64,000 nt of DNA from an uncultured Acetatifactor sp. (lineage in GTDB: Bacteria; Bacillota; Clostridia; Lachnospirales; Lachnospiraceae), in NCBI GenBank assembly GCA_947629645.1, contig CANREV010000004.1, positions 1-64,000 on the forward strand. The letters are read 5' to 3'. Each line of letters opens with the position of its first letter. The first letter of the stretch is position 1. Positions 48,889-57,577 of this stretch are shown here, piece after piece. The position numbers and the translations under genes are program-made. The notes below the pieces were generated by a model. It saw only the letters and a list, made by a program, of their open reading frames with translations, was not told the DNA's origin and made no database searches.

Positions 48889-50009
48889 TGAGAGCGATTG
48901 GAATCATTTTAGCAGGCGGCAATAACCACAGGATGCAGGAACTGTCGCAGAAGAGAGCGATCTGCGCTATGCCTATAGCGGGAAGCTACCGGAGCATAGA
49001 TTTTACATTGAGCAACATGTCCAACTCCCATATCCAGAAAGTGGCGGTATTTACCCAGTACAACGCCAGGAGCCTGAACGAGCATCTGAGTTCCTCCAAG
49101 TGGTGGGATTTCGGACGTAAGCAGGGCGGCCTTTTTGTGTTCACTCCCGCTGTGACCGCGGAGAACGCGAACTGGTACAGAGGAACGGCGGATGCCATTT
49201 TCCAGAATCTTTCTTTCCTGAAAAGCAGCCATGAGCCTTATGTGGTCATCGCCTCCGGAGATGGCGTTTATAAAATGGACTTCAATAAAGTACTGGAATA
49301 CCATATCGAAAAGAAGGCGGATATCACTGTGGTATGCCGCGATATGGGACCCAATGCGAACATAGCGCGTTTCGGTACCATCCGCATGAACGATGAATAC
49401 CGGATCGAGGACTTTGAGGAAAAACCGCTTTTGGCAAAGAGCAATATTGTTTCCTGCGGCATCTATGTATTGCGCCGCCGCCAGCTGATCGAGATGATCG
49501 AGAAGTGCGCGGAGGAAGACAGATATGATTTCGTCAGGGATATCCTGATCCGCTATAAGGACGTAAAAAGGATCTATGGCTATAAGATGAAGGATTACTG
49601 GAGAAATATCGCGTCTATAGAAGACTATTACGGGACAAATATGGATTTCCTGAAACCTGAGGTGCGGGATTATTTCTTTAAACAATACCCTGATATTTAT
49701 TCTAAGGTGGACGATCTGCCTCCGGCTAAATATAATGTAGGGTCCCGCGTGAGAAACAGTCTGGTCGCAAGCGGCTGCATTGTCAATGGCGTTGTGGAGA
49801 ATTCCATCATCTTCAAAAAATGCTATGTCGGAAACAACTGCGTGATCAGAAATTCTATTATTTTGAACGATGTTTACATCGGGGATAATACCCGGATTGA
49901 AAATTGTATTGTGGAGAGCCGTGACACGATCCGTGCAAATTCCACCTACACTGAAGAGGAAGGCAAGATACGTATTGTGGTGGAGCGCAATGACAGGTAT
50001 GTGATTTAG
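48888..50009 (+). CDS. glgD: Glucose-1-phosphate adenylyltransferase subunit GlgD
   Basis: A 373-residue paralogue of GlgC typical of Firmicutes. The nucleotide loop is altered (ILAGGNNHRMQELSQKRA), and residues needed for catalysis in GlgC are not all kept, in line with a regulatory partner role in the GlgCD complex. The start is GTG 48888, coupled to glgC. Confidence 0.95.
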   Translation: MRAIGIILAGGNNHRMQELSQKRAICAMPIAGSYRSIDFTLSNMSNSHIQKVAVFTQYNARSLNEHLSSSKWWDFGRKQGGLFVFTPAVTAENANWYRGTADAIFQNLSFLKSSHEPYVVIASGDGVYKMDFNKVLEYHIEKKADITVVCRDMGPNANIARFGTIRMNDEYRIEDFEEKPLLAKSNIVSCGIYVLRRRQLIEMIEKCAEEDRYDFVRDILIRYKDVKRIYGYKMKDYWRNIASIEDYYGTNMDFLKPEVRDYFFKQYPDIYSKVDDLPPAKYNVGSRVRNSLVASGCIVNGVVENSIIFKKCYVGNNCVIRNSIILNDVYIGDNTRIENCIVESRDTIRANSTYTEEEGKIRIVVERNDRYVI

Positions 50010-50122
50010 CCGGATGTGCCGCAGCATCAGATGACTAAGGAACTGTTACAAATAACCTTTAACAGTTTCTGCAAATTGTTTCGCAATCAGCCGGAGCGAA
50101 CGGCTCCTAAGGGGGGACAAAT

Positions 50123-50395
50123 ATGCAGATCACAGATGTACGAGTGCGGAAAATTGCCAAAGAGGGAAAGATGAAAGCGATCGTTTCCGTTACGCTGGAC
50201 GATGAATTCGTGATACATGATATCAAAGTCATTGAAGGCGACAAGGGACTTTTTATCGCTATGCCCAGCAAGAAGACCAGCGATGGGGAATACAGGGACA
50301 TTGCGCATCCTATTAACTCTTCCACCAGAGAGAGTATCCAGAAGATCATTCTGGACAGCTATGAGAAAGCGCTTGAGCTTCCGGATGAGGGATAG
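50123..50395 (+). CDS. spoVG: SpoVG family RNA/DNA-binding regulator
   Basis: A 90-residue protein: [20 protein letters not shown], then [17 protein letters not shown] and [23 protein letters not shown] in shortened form ([11 protein letters not shown]). SpoVG binds nucleic acid and affects sporulation, division and cell-surface genes in Firmicutes. GGGGG-type site before ATG. It stands alone after glgD and has its own long terminator. Confidence 0.96.
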   Translation: MQITDVRVRKIAKEGKMKAIVSVTLDDEFVIHDIKVIEGDKGLFIAMPSKKTSDGEYRDIAHPINSSTRESIQKIILDSYEKALELPDEG

Positions 50396-50432
50396 AACGA
50401 ATCTGTCTGGATCAGAACAGGAATCTTTTTTA

Positions 50433-50504
50433 AAATATATCTTCCGGATCCATCGGCCGTCTTTGGGACATGCGGCCGGGCCCGTCCGGAAGATATATTT
50501 TTGC
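50433..50504 (+). terminator. spoVG terminator
   Basis: A 16-bp perfect outer stem (50433-50448 and 50485-50500), with an inner GGCCG/CGGCC helix, ends in TTTTT. Confidence 0.88.
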
Positions 50505-50711
50505 CTCCGGCTGTAAGGCGCGGCCGGGAGCGTTTTGCGATAAATGTCATTTTGTATAGAAATTCTAAAAGAAACTTTTTCAAATAGGCATTTTGAACAA
50601 AAGCAAATTTCCAAAAACCTTTATTTCAGGCACAAAAGTGCATAATCTTATAAAATTTTTAATTTTTTTTGTGAAAAATATTAATTTTATACTTTACAGT
50701 ACAAAAGGTAT

Positions 50712-50777
50712 GCGATATAATAACAATAAATATATAGCGAATTTTTATTGCTGTATATCGCGTACATATTATATCGC
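50712..50777. promoter_or_regulatory. Palindromic operator-like region
   Basis: GCGATATA (50712-50719) and TATATCGC (50754-50761) enclose CAATAAA (50724-50730) and TTTATTG (50744-50750), giving a nested palindrome of 50 bp. ATATCGC recurs at 50771-50777 next to the -35 box. It may bind a regulator of the sugar-uptake operon. The AT-rich spacer from 50505 shows no gene. Confidence 0.5.
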
Positions 50778-50806
50778 TTGCCAAAAATTGATAAATGGGT
50801 TATAAT
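50778..50806 (+). promoter_or_regulatory. Promoter of the sugar ABC operon
   Basis: TTGCCA (50778-50783), 17 bp, TATAAT (50801-50806), about 110 bases before the binding-protein start. Confidence 0.8.
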
Positions 50807-50917
50807 GGTCAGGCGCGTGTATGGCGCGTATGCCCAAAAGGCAGTAACAGGCCGCATGCCCCGATCTTCCGATCATGTGAGCGTGCGAGCCAAAACGTAG
50901 CAACAAGGAGGAAAAAA

Positions 50918-52726
50918 ATGAAGAAGAAGTTTTTGTGTGTTGCAACGGCTTCCGTTCTGGCAGCTTCCATGCTGGCCGGATGCGGCGGCGGTGACGACAG
51001 CGCAGCTTCCAGTCAAGGAAGCACAGAGAGCAGTTCTGCGGCAACGGACAGCAGTTCTGCGGCAACGGACAGCAGCGCTGCAGCAAGCAGCGATGCAGGC
51101 GGTGAGGAGAACGGACTGCTTCCCGCACTCAGCGAGGCTGAGCAGGGTAAGCCCAGCCACCTGACCACACCCAGAAGCAACTACGTTCAGTACCCTTACG
51201 CTGACGGCGAAGGCGTTACCCTGAAGTTCTGGATGAGCGTACCCGGAAACGTAGCCAACAACCCTGCTACCGCAGATTCCGTAAAGGATACCCAGTGGGC
51301 ACAGCTGTGGGCAGAGAATACCGGCATCAACATCGAGTGGGTAGGACCTACATCCGATGCCGATACAGCATTCAACCTGATGACCACCAGCACCGAGCTG
51401 CCTGACATCATCGAGTGGGAGTGGACCTCTTCCTATTCAGGCGGTCCCTCAGCAGCAGAATCCGATGGCGTTCTGATCTGGCTGGATGATTATATCACAC
51501 CCGATGGCCCCGCAGCCGACCTGTGGCAGTATCTGCAGGATAACCCGACTCTGGATAAGGCTGTTAAGACCGATGACGGTCATTACTACTGCTTCCCCTT
51601 CACCCGTGGCGATGCTTATCTGCAGACCACATCAGGCCCTATCGTTCGTAAGGACGTGATCGAAGAGGCAGGCTTTAGCCTTGACGACATGGTTACTATC
51701 GATGACTGGACCGAGATTCTGACCGCTGTGAAGGATCTGGGCTACACCAAGCCTATCACAACCGGTTCCTGGGGCAACCTGGAGCAGCTTTGCCTGCCCG
51801 CATATAACGTTCGTCCCAGCATGTATGTTGACTATGAGACCGGCAAGGTAAAATACGGCAATATGGAAGAAGGCTACAAGCAGTTCCTGGCACAGATGGT
51901 AGCATGGAGAGAAGCAGGCATCCTGGATGCAGATATCCTGACCAACTCCAATACCGAGCGTCAGAACAATATGCTTTCCGCTGACAAGATTTCCGCAGTT
52001 ACCTACGGCGCAGGCGGCGGACAGATCGGTACCTGGAATGTTTCCGCTAAGAAAGAGCCTGAGACCTACGGCGAGTCCTATGAGCTGACCGGTGTGCAGT
52101 TCCCTGTTTTGAAGGAAGGCGATGAGATCCATTACGCAGGCGGTTCCACCGACTACGCAATCTCTTCCAAGGCACATGCTGTTATCACCGCAGACTGCCA
52201 GTATCCTGAGGTTGCAGCTGCATTCCTGAACTACGCTTACACCCAGGCAGGTCACGAAGTACTGAACTTTGGTGTTGAGGGAACCGACTACACCAGGAAC
52301 GCTGACGGTACCATCACCTACAGCGACTGGATCATGAACAATCCTGATGGTCTGTCCATCGCAGTTGCAATGGCTAACAAGGGCCGTGCAAATATGTCCG
52401 GTGCATTCGTTCAGGATCCTAACTACATCATTGCTTACTGGAACACCGAGGCACAGCAGAGAGCTCTGCATATGTGGAACGATGAGACAGACGTACAGAT
52501 GACAATTATGCCCCCTGTTACTCTGACTGCAGATGAGTCCACCGAGTATGCGAGACTTATGGCTGATATCAATACTGCAACAAACGAGTATCGTTCCGCA
52601 GTATTCACCGGTGAGAAGAACCTTGAAGGCGATTGGGATGCTTATGTTGAGCAGATCAAGGGCATGGGCATCGAGCAAGCTATTGCTCTCCAGCAGGCAG
52701 CTCTGGATCGTTACAATGCAAGATAA
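50918..52726 (+). CDS. Extracellular sugar-binding lipoprotein (LplA-like)
   Basis: A 602-residue lipoprotein. The signal peptide ends in the lipobox LAGC with Cys22. A serine/alanine-rich linker (about residues 26-65) is followed by a family 1 solute-binding domain (VTLKFWMSVPGN, ELPDIIEWEWT). The length fits LplA/YtcQ proteins that bind aldouronate or rhamnogalacturonan oligosaccharides. AAGGAGG precedes ATG 50918. Codon use is strongly biased to optimal codons, suggesting high expression. A hairpin after it limits read-through to the permeases. Confidence 0.92.
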   Translation: MKKKFLCVATASVLAASMLAGCGGGDDSAASSQGSTESSSAATDSSSAATDSSAAASSDAGGEENGLLPALSEAEQGKPSHLTTPRSNYVQYPYADGEGVTLKFWMSVPGNVANNPATADSVKDTQWAQLWAENTGINIEWVGPTSDADTAFNLMTTSTELPDIIEWEWTSSYSGGPSAAESDGVLIWLDDYITPDGPAADLWQYLQDNPTLDKAVKTDDGHYYCFPFTRGDAYLQTTSGPIVRKDVIEEAGFSLDDMVTIDDWTEILTAVKDLGYTKPITTGSWGNLEQLCLPAYNVRPSMYVDYETGKVKYGNMEEGYKQFLAQMVAWREAGILDADILTNSNTERQNNMLSADKISAVTYGAGGGQIGTWNVSAKKEPETYGESYELTGVQFPVLKEGDEIHYAGGSTDYAISSKAHAVITADCQYPEVAAAFLNYAYTQAGHEVLNFGVEGTDYTRNADGTITYSDWIMNNPDGLSIAVAMANKGRANMSGAFVQDPNYIIAYWNTEAQQRALHMWNDETDVQMTIMPPVTLTADESTEYARLMADINTATNEYRSAVFTGEKNLEGDWDAYVEQIKGMGIEQAIALQQAALDRYNAR

Positions 52727-52767
52727 TCTTTGCTGAGAAGAAAAGCTGAGATATAAGGGTTTTGTTG

Positions 52768-52803
52768 AGCCTGCTGCTGCTCAGACAGCAGCAGGCTTTT
52801 TTA
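52768..52803 (+). terminator. Attenuating terminator between binding protein and permeases
   Basis: AGCCTGCTGCTG (52768-52779) and CAGCAGCAGGCT (52786-52797) form a 12-bp stem with six T after it. It probably keeps binding-protein mRNA in excess over permease mRNA. Confidence 0.85.
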
Positions 52804-52830
52804 CTCAAAATATCATAGGAGGATTGTGGA

Positions 52831-53787
52831 ATGAAGAAAGACAAAACTTCTGCGCCGGCAGTCAAAGTTGACAAAAAGGCCCTCAGAGCGCGCACGTGGA
52901 AACAGATCAAGAAGAACAGAATGGTCTACTTGATGGTGCTTCCGGTCATCCTTTACTACATCTTGTTCCATTACAAGCCCATGTACGGCATCATCATCGC
53001 GTTTCAGGATTACTCCCCCCGAAAGGGCGTATTCGGCAGTCAGTTTGTAGGCCTGAAGCACTTTAAGGATTTCTTTGGCGGGTATTATTTCTGGCGTCTG
53101 CTGAGAAACACTCTGAAACTGAGCTTCGCCACTTTGTTAATCGGTTTCCCCGTACCTATCATTCTGGCGCTTTTGATCAACGAACTGCGCAGCAAGAAGT
53201 TTTCCAAGATGGTACAGACCATTACATACATGCCTCACTTTGTATCCATGGTCGTACTGTGTTCCATGATCCGCCAGTTCGTGGGTTCCAACGGTTTCAT
53301 CACAGGTTTCTTTACTCTGTTTGGATACGATGGAGCCAATATGTTGTCCAAAGGGAATTTGTGGATCCCGATCTATGTTATCTCCAATATCTGGGCAGGC
53401 GCAGGCTGGGGTTCCATCGTTTATCTGGCGGCGCTGACCGGCATCGACTCCGAGCTGTACGATGCGGCTAAGGTGGACGGCGCGAACCGCTGGCAGCAGA
53501 CGGTGCATGTAACCTTCCCCGCCATCCTTCCCACCATTGTCATCATGCTGATCATGCGTGTGGGACAGATCATGGGCGTGGGTTACGAGAAGACCATCCT
53601 GCTGTATAACGATGGTATTTATGAAGTGGCCGATATCATCTCCACTTACGTTTACCGTATGGGTCTGATTAACCGTGAGTTCTCCTTCTCCACGGCGGTA
53701 GGCCTGTTTAACTCAGTCGTCAATTTCCTTCTGGTCATCATTGCTAACCAGATCAGCAAGAAGACCACGGAAACAAGCTTGTGGTAA
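52831..53787 (+). CDS. ABC sugar permease, LplB/YteP type
   Basis: A 318-residue permease with six helices after a charged N-terminus. YDAAKVDGANRWQQTVHVTFPAI is the EAA loop that meets the ATPase (here EAAKVDGA appears as YDAAKVDGA). MYGIIIAFQDYSPRKG near the start is typical of the LplB/YteP group. No ATPase gene lies nearby, so a shared MsmX-like ATPase is expected. Confidence 0.93.
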   Translation: MKKDKTSAPAVKVDKKALRARTWKQIKKNRMVYLMVLPVILYYILFHYKPMYGIIIAFQDYSPRKGVFGSQFVGLKHFKDFFGGYYFWRLLRNTLKLSFATLLIGFPVPIILALLINELRSKKFSKMVQTITYMPHFVSMVVLCSMIRQFVGSNGFITGFFTLFGYDGANMLSKGNLWIPIYVISNIWAGAGWGSIVYLAALTGIDSELYDAAKVDGANRWQQTVHVTFPAILPTIVIMLIMRVGQIMGVGYEKTILLYNDGIYEVADIISTYVYRMGLINREFSFSTAVGLFNSVVNFLLVIIANQISKKTTETSLW

Positions 53788-53801
53788 GGAGGGGATAATA
53801 T

Positions 53802-54713
53802 ATGGCTAAGAAAAATATGGATTTGATGGATTCCAGCCCCAAGGTGAGACACAGCCGCGGCGAAAACATTTTCAATGTGTGCAACATCATCATTATGACG
53901 CTGTTCATGATCGCCTGTCTGTATCCGTTCTGGTATGTTGTCTGCGCTTCCTTCAGTAGATCTACGCTGCTGATGGGTAACAGAAGTGCGCTGCTTCTGC
54001 CTCTGGGATGGAGTACGGCGGCTTATGACCGCGTGTTCCACACCGCCACCATCTGGCGCGGGTATGGCAACACCATTATTTACGTTGGTTTCGGTACTCT
54101 GATCAATATCGTCATGACGCTGCTTGCGGCATACTTCCTTTCCAGAAAGGATCTGCCCGGCAAGACGGTGTTAACGATCTTTATCATGTTCACCATGTAT
54201 TTCTCCGGCGGTATGGTTCCCGGATACTTAAATATCCAGCAGCTGGGTCTGTATGACACCAGATGGGCGCTGTTATTGTCCGGCGCGGTGAGCACCTATA
54301 ACCTGATTATCATGAGGACGGCCATGTCCAGTATCGATGCGGCGCTGACGGAGTCGGCTATGCTGGACGGCGCGGGGCATATCACTATCCTGTTTAAGAT
54401 ACTGGTTCCACTTTGTAAAGCGACTATCGCCGTTCTGGTGCTGTACTACGGCGTAGGCCACTGGAATTCATGGTTTAACGCCATGATCTATCTGGAAGAC
54501 AAGAGCAAACAGCCTTTGCAGCTGGTGCTGCGTCAGATCCTGATCCTTGCGGATCTGTCGGATGCCGGCATCGGCAGCGAGGATACGGAGCAGTTGTCCG
54601 AGACGATCAAGTACGCAACGATTATCGTTTCCACTCTGCCTATCCTCGCGCTGTATCCTTTCCTGCAGAAATACTTTACAAAGGGCGTTATGGTAGGCGC
54701 TGTAAAGGGTTAA
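53802..54713 (+). CDS. ABC sugar permease, LplC/YtcP type
   Basis: A 303-residue permease with six helices. The EAA-type loop is LTESAMLDGAGHITILFKIL, and the protein ends KYFTKGVMVGAVKG, the usual end of YtcP-like permeases. AAGGAGGGG precedes the ATG. It pairs with the permease just upstream, 14 bases away. Confidence 0.93.
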   Translation: MAKKNMDLMDSSPKVRHSRGENIFNVCNIIIMTLFMIACLYPFWYVVCASFSRSTLLMGNRSALLLPLGWSTAAYDRVFHTATIWRGYGNTIIYVGFGTLINIVMTLLAAYFLSRKDLPGKTVLTIFIMFTMYFSGGMVPGYLNIQQLGLYDTRWALLLSGAVSTYNLIIMRTAMSSIDAALTESAMLDGAGHITILFKILVPLCKATIAVLVLYYGVGHWNSWFNAMIYLEDKSKQPLQLVLRQILILADLSDAGIGSEDTEQLSETIKYATIIVSTLPILALYPFLQKYFTKGVMVGAVKG

Positions 54714-54760
54714 TGGAAAAGCGCTTTTTGAAAATGTTTTGTTAATTCAAACCAACAAAT

Positions 54761-54788
54761 CCCGGCAGTTTCGGCTGCCGGGTTTTTT
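54761..54788 (+). terminator. Terminator of the ABC operon
   Basis: CCCGGCAG (54761-54768) and CTGCCGGG (54775-54782) with a six-base loop and six T. Confidence 0.9.
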
Positions 54789-54808
54789 GCTGCAATGCGG
54801 GGTTTTTG

Positions 54809-54837
54809 TTGCAATGTCCGCGGTTCAATTTTATAAT
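54809..54837 (+). promoter_or_regulatory. Promoter before the beta-propeller gene
   Basis: TTGCAA (54809-54814), 17 bp, TATAAT (54832-54837). Confidence 0.75.
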
Positions 54838-54844
54838 ATAATCA

Positions 54845-55040
54845 GACTGGCTGTGGTCAGGCAGAGTGCCGCATTGGACAATGTGCTGTGTTAGATTGTG
54901 CGCCATGATAAGACAGTGTGCTGCGGTCGTACAGTGCGATGCATTAGATTGTGCGCTGTGGGCAGGCAGAGTGCCGCGTCAGATTGTGTGCTGCGGTCAG
55001 ATTGTGTGCAGCGGTCAGACTGTGCGTTGCATCGGGAAGC
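54845..55040. repeat. Degenerate tandem repeat in 5' leader
   Basis: Short units such as GTCAGATTGTGTGCTGCG repeat with about 18 bp, and a longer unit (GGCAGGCAGAGTGCCGC at about 54858 and 54961) repeats with about 104 bp. The array lies between the promoter and the start codon at 55061, thus in the transcript leader. Confidence 0.75.
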
Positions 55041-55060
55041 GCGATGGAAAGGAGACTGGT

Positions 55061-57085
55061 ATGGAAAAGACACATTATCTTTGCAGGGAAGATTTTCGGG
55101 ATTTTGCGATCGGGGAATTTCCTTACGATCCGGAGCATACCGCTACAGGGGAATATCATTATACCGTTCCGGAAGGGTATCGCGGGAACTGGACGGATCA
55201 GGTCTGCAATTATACCTATAACGGCACCGGCCCGAGCTGGATCATCACGGAACAGGATGGGAAACATTATATGGAGTCCATGCGGATCGAGAAAAACCGT
55301 CCGCACCGTATGTTTCCCACGCTGCAGACAGGCGACCGCTTATGGAAGAACTATAAAGTATCCGTGACAATACAAAGGTTGTCCCGAAAAGGCATGGCGG
55401 GACTGGCGGTATGTATGAACGACAGTATTGACACGCTGGTGTTTTGCCTGCGGGATAAAGAAAAAGCGGAACTGGTCTACCGCCATAAGGAGGAGCTGAT
55501 CACCTTAGCCGACTGTCTGTTTACGCATGATTGCGATACAAAGTACCGACTGACAGTGGATTGCGATGAAAATCATATCGCCTGCTATGTGGATGATAAA
55601 TTGCTGCTTCAGGCAGAGAGCGATCTGGTGCGGCGGGGTGGGAAGATCGGTATCACGGCGGACTGTCCCACACGCTTTGCGGATGTGTCGGCCGCGGTAT
55701 CCGATGAGGAGCTTGCCGCCTTTGAGGAGCGGAAGGCTGAAAAGCGGAAAAAAGAAATGACAGAAATGTCACATTATCCTCAAATGAAGCTGGTCAAAAA
55801 GATCGATTTGAAAAATTTCGGCACTTCTAGGCAGATTCGTTTCGGGCATCTTACGGGAACGGAGGAATGGCATATTGTGCTGGCCCAGATGCAGAAGCGC
55901 GTCAGCAGAGACGCCTACGGTTTTATCAGCTGCCTGACGGCCATCGATCTGGACGGCAGGATCCTCTGGCAGCTGGGAGAGCCTTCGGAAAACAGCGCCA
56001 GGCTGGGTAAAGTCTCCGCGGATATGCCGTTTCAGGTATACGATATTGACGGGGACGGCGCGGACGAAGTAATCGTGGGAAGAAATTTTGAGATCCAGAT
56101 TCTTGAGGGCGCTACGGGAAAGGTAAAAAAATCGGCGAAAACGCCGTATTCCGATGATGAAGACAGCACTTTGATCGGCGTGCCTTTTTCTGTTTACGCT
56201 TTTGACCGGATCAATCCGGACGGCATTCGCATTTGTAATTTCCGCGGTAAGGAAAGACCGGCGGATATTCTGATCAAAGACAGATACTGCAGGGTTTACG
56301 CCCTGGATGAGGATCTGAACCTGCTTTGGAAATACAGAAGCGATAAAAATACGGGGCACTGTCCTCTTCCGGCGGACATCAACGGAGACGGAAAAGACGA
56401 GGTGCTGGTCGGTTATAACATGCTCGGCGCAGATGGGAAAAAGCTTTGGTCCTATCCTGTTACAGCCGATCACACGGACGAGATCGTCATGGGAAAATTC
56501 AAGGGGGACGGTAAAGGATACTTTGCCTGCGTTTCCGGGACACAGGGATTTTTTATCGGCGATTTCGCGGGAAATATTGTGGCAAGAGACAAAATCGGCC
56601 ATGCGCAGCGGGTGAGTGTGGCGCATTATTGCAGAGAACGGGAAGGCTTTCAGATCGCCGTCACAAATTTCTGGGGCCATCAGGGCGTTATCTATCTCTA
56701 TGATGCGGATGGGAAGCAGATCTGGGAGATGGAGAATGAGGAAAACGGCAATCTGGTAACGCCTGTGAACTGGGACGGCAGCGGAACGGAGCTGATTCTC
56801 ACCAATGCGGAACCAGAGCGGGGCGGACTGTTAAACGGTGACGGCGTGCGCGTGGTGGCTTTCCCGAAAGACGGCCATCCTACGCTGTGCTGCGAGGCCA
56901 TCGATCTGTTTGGAGATGAGAGGGAAGAACTGGTATGCTGGGATTATCACAGTATGTATATTTATACGCAGGAGGATAATCCGAAACCTCAGACCTATCA
57001 TCCGGTGAAATTCCCTTCCTATAACGCTTCCAATTACAGAGGGGAATACGCTTATCCGGACAGAAGCTATCTGGATTTTGCATAA
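55061..57085 (+). CDS. Beta-propeller protein, rhamnogalacturonan-lyase-like
   Basis: A 674-residue cytoplasmic protein. The N-terminal 235 residues form a concanavalin-like domain (TVDCDENHIACYVDDKLLLQ shortened). The rest has FG-GAP/calcium-loop repeats (VYDIDGDGADEVIVG, ADINGDGKDEVLVG, DLFGDEREELVCWD), the build of propeller-type rhamnogalacturonan lyases (PL11) and relatives. The catalytic class is inferred from the propeller and the neighbours, not proven. ATG 55061 has AAAGGAG; the frame is open upstream through the repeat array but has no start site there. Confidence 0.7.
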   Translation: MEKTHYLCREDFRDFAIGEFPYDPEHTATGEYHYTVPEGYRGNWTDQVCNYTYNGTGPSWIITEQDGKHYMESMRIEKNRPHRMFPTLQTGDRLWKNYKVSVTIQRLSRKGMAGLAVCMNDSIDTLVFCLRDKEKAELVYRHKEELITLADCLFTHDCDTKYRLTVDCDENHIACYVDDKLLLQAESDLVRRGGKIGITADCPTRFADVSAAVSDEELAAFEERKAEKRKKEMTEMSHYPQMKLVKKIDLKNFGTSRQIRFGHLTGTEEWHIVLAQMQKRVSRDAYGFISCLTAIDLDGRILWQLGEPSENSARLGKVSADMPFQVYDIDGDGADEVIVGRNFEIQILEGATGKVKKSAKTPYSDDEDSTLIGVPFSVYAFDRINPDGIRICNFRGKERPADILIKDRYCRVYALDEDLNLLWKYRSDKNTGHCPLPADINGDGKDEVLVGYNMLGADGKKLWSYPVTADHTDEIVMGKFKGDGKGYFACVSGTQGFFIGDFAGNIVARDKIGHAQRVSVAHYCREREGFQIAVTNFWGHQGVIYLYDADGKQIWEMENEENGNLVTPVNWDGSGTELILTNAEPERGGLLNGDGVRVVAFPKDGHPTLCCEAIDLFGDEREELVCWDYHSMYIYTQEDNPKPQTYHPVKFPSYNASNYRGEYAYPDRSYLDFA

Positions 57086-57239
57086 GCTGCAGAGCCTTGC
57101 AGAAGGTATATTACCGCTGTGCCAAACGGTTGTTTTTAAGCAGGTTTTGCAACCATTCATGGAAAACCTATAGAAATTCCTGGCTGAAAATGGTATGATG
57201 AACAAAGCAGCTAAAAGGGACACAATAAACAGAATGAAA

Positions 57240-57558
57240 GACGGAAAAAAAGCCTGACAGCCAGAAAGCCAACCGGAGAAAGTGGAACAAAAAGAGTCTT
57301 GACAGCCGGAAAGCCAAACAGAGAAAATGGAACGAAAAGAGCCTGACAGCTAGAAAGCAAAACACTGAAAACGGAACGAAAAGAGCCTGACAGCCGGAAA
57401 GCCAAATAGGGAAAGTAGAACAAAAAGAGCCTGGCAGCCGGAAAACCAACCAGAGAAAGTGGAACAAAAAAAGCCTTGGCAGCCAGAAAACCAACCAGAG
57501 AAAACGGAACGAAAAGAGCCTTGGCAGCCAAAGGGTCAAACAGTGAAAAGGAAGAAAA
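57240..57558. repeat. Tandem array, about 45 bp unit, 7 copies
   Basis: Seven degenerate copies of AAAAGAGCCTGACAGCCGG followed by AAAGCCAAACAGAGAAAACGGAACG in shortened form (AAAGCCAAACAGAG). It fills most of the 490-bp spacer between the propeller gene and the next glycosidase. A TGGTATGAT box lies just upstream at about 57190-57198, so the array is probably transcribed as a leader. Confidence 0.9.
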
Positions 57559-57577
57559 GTGAGGAGTGGAGATCGCT

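Noticed and set aside
48909-50027. Open frame of 372 codons on the minus strand
   Set aside because: It mirrors glgD and has no start site or family pattern.
54866-55060. N-terminal extension of the propeller protein through the repeat array
   Set aside because: The frame is open but cysteine-rich and repetitive, with no ribosome site, whereas ATG 55061 has AAAGGAG at good spacing.
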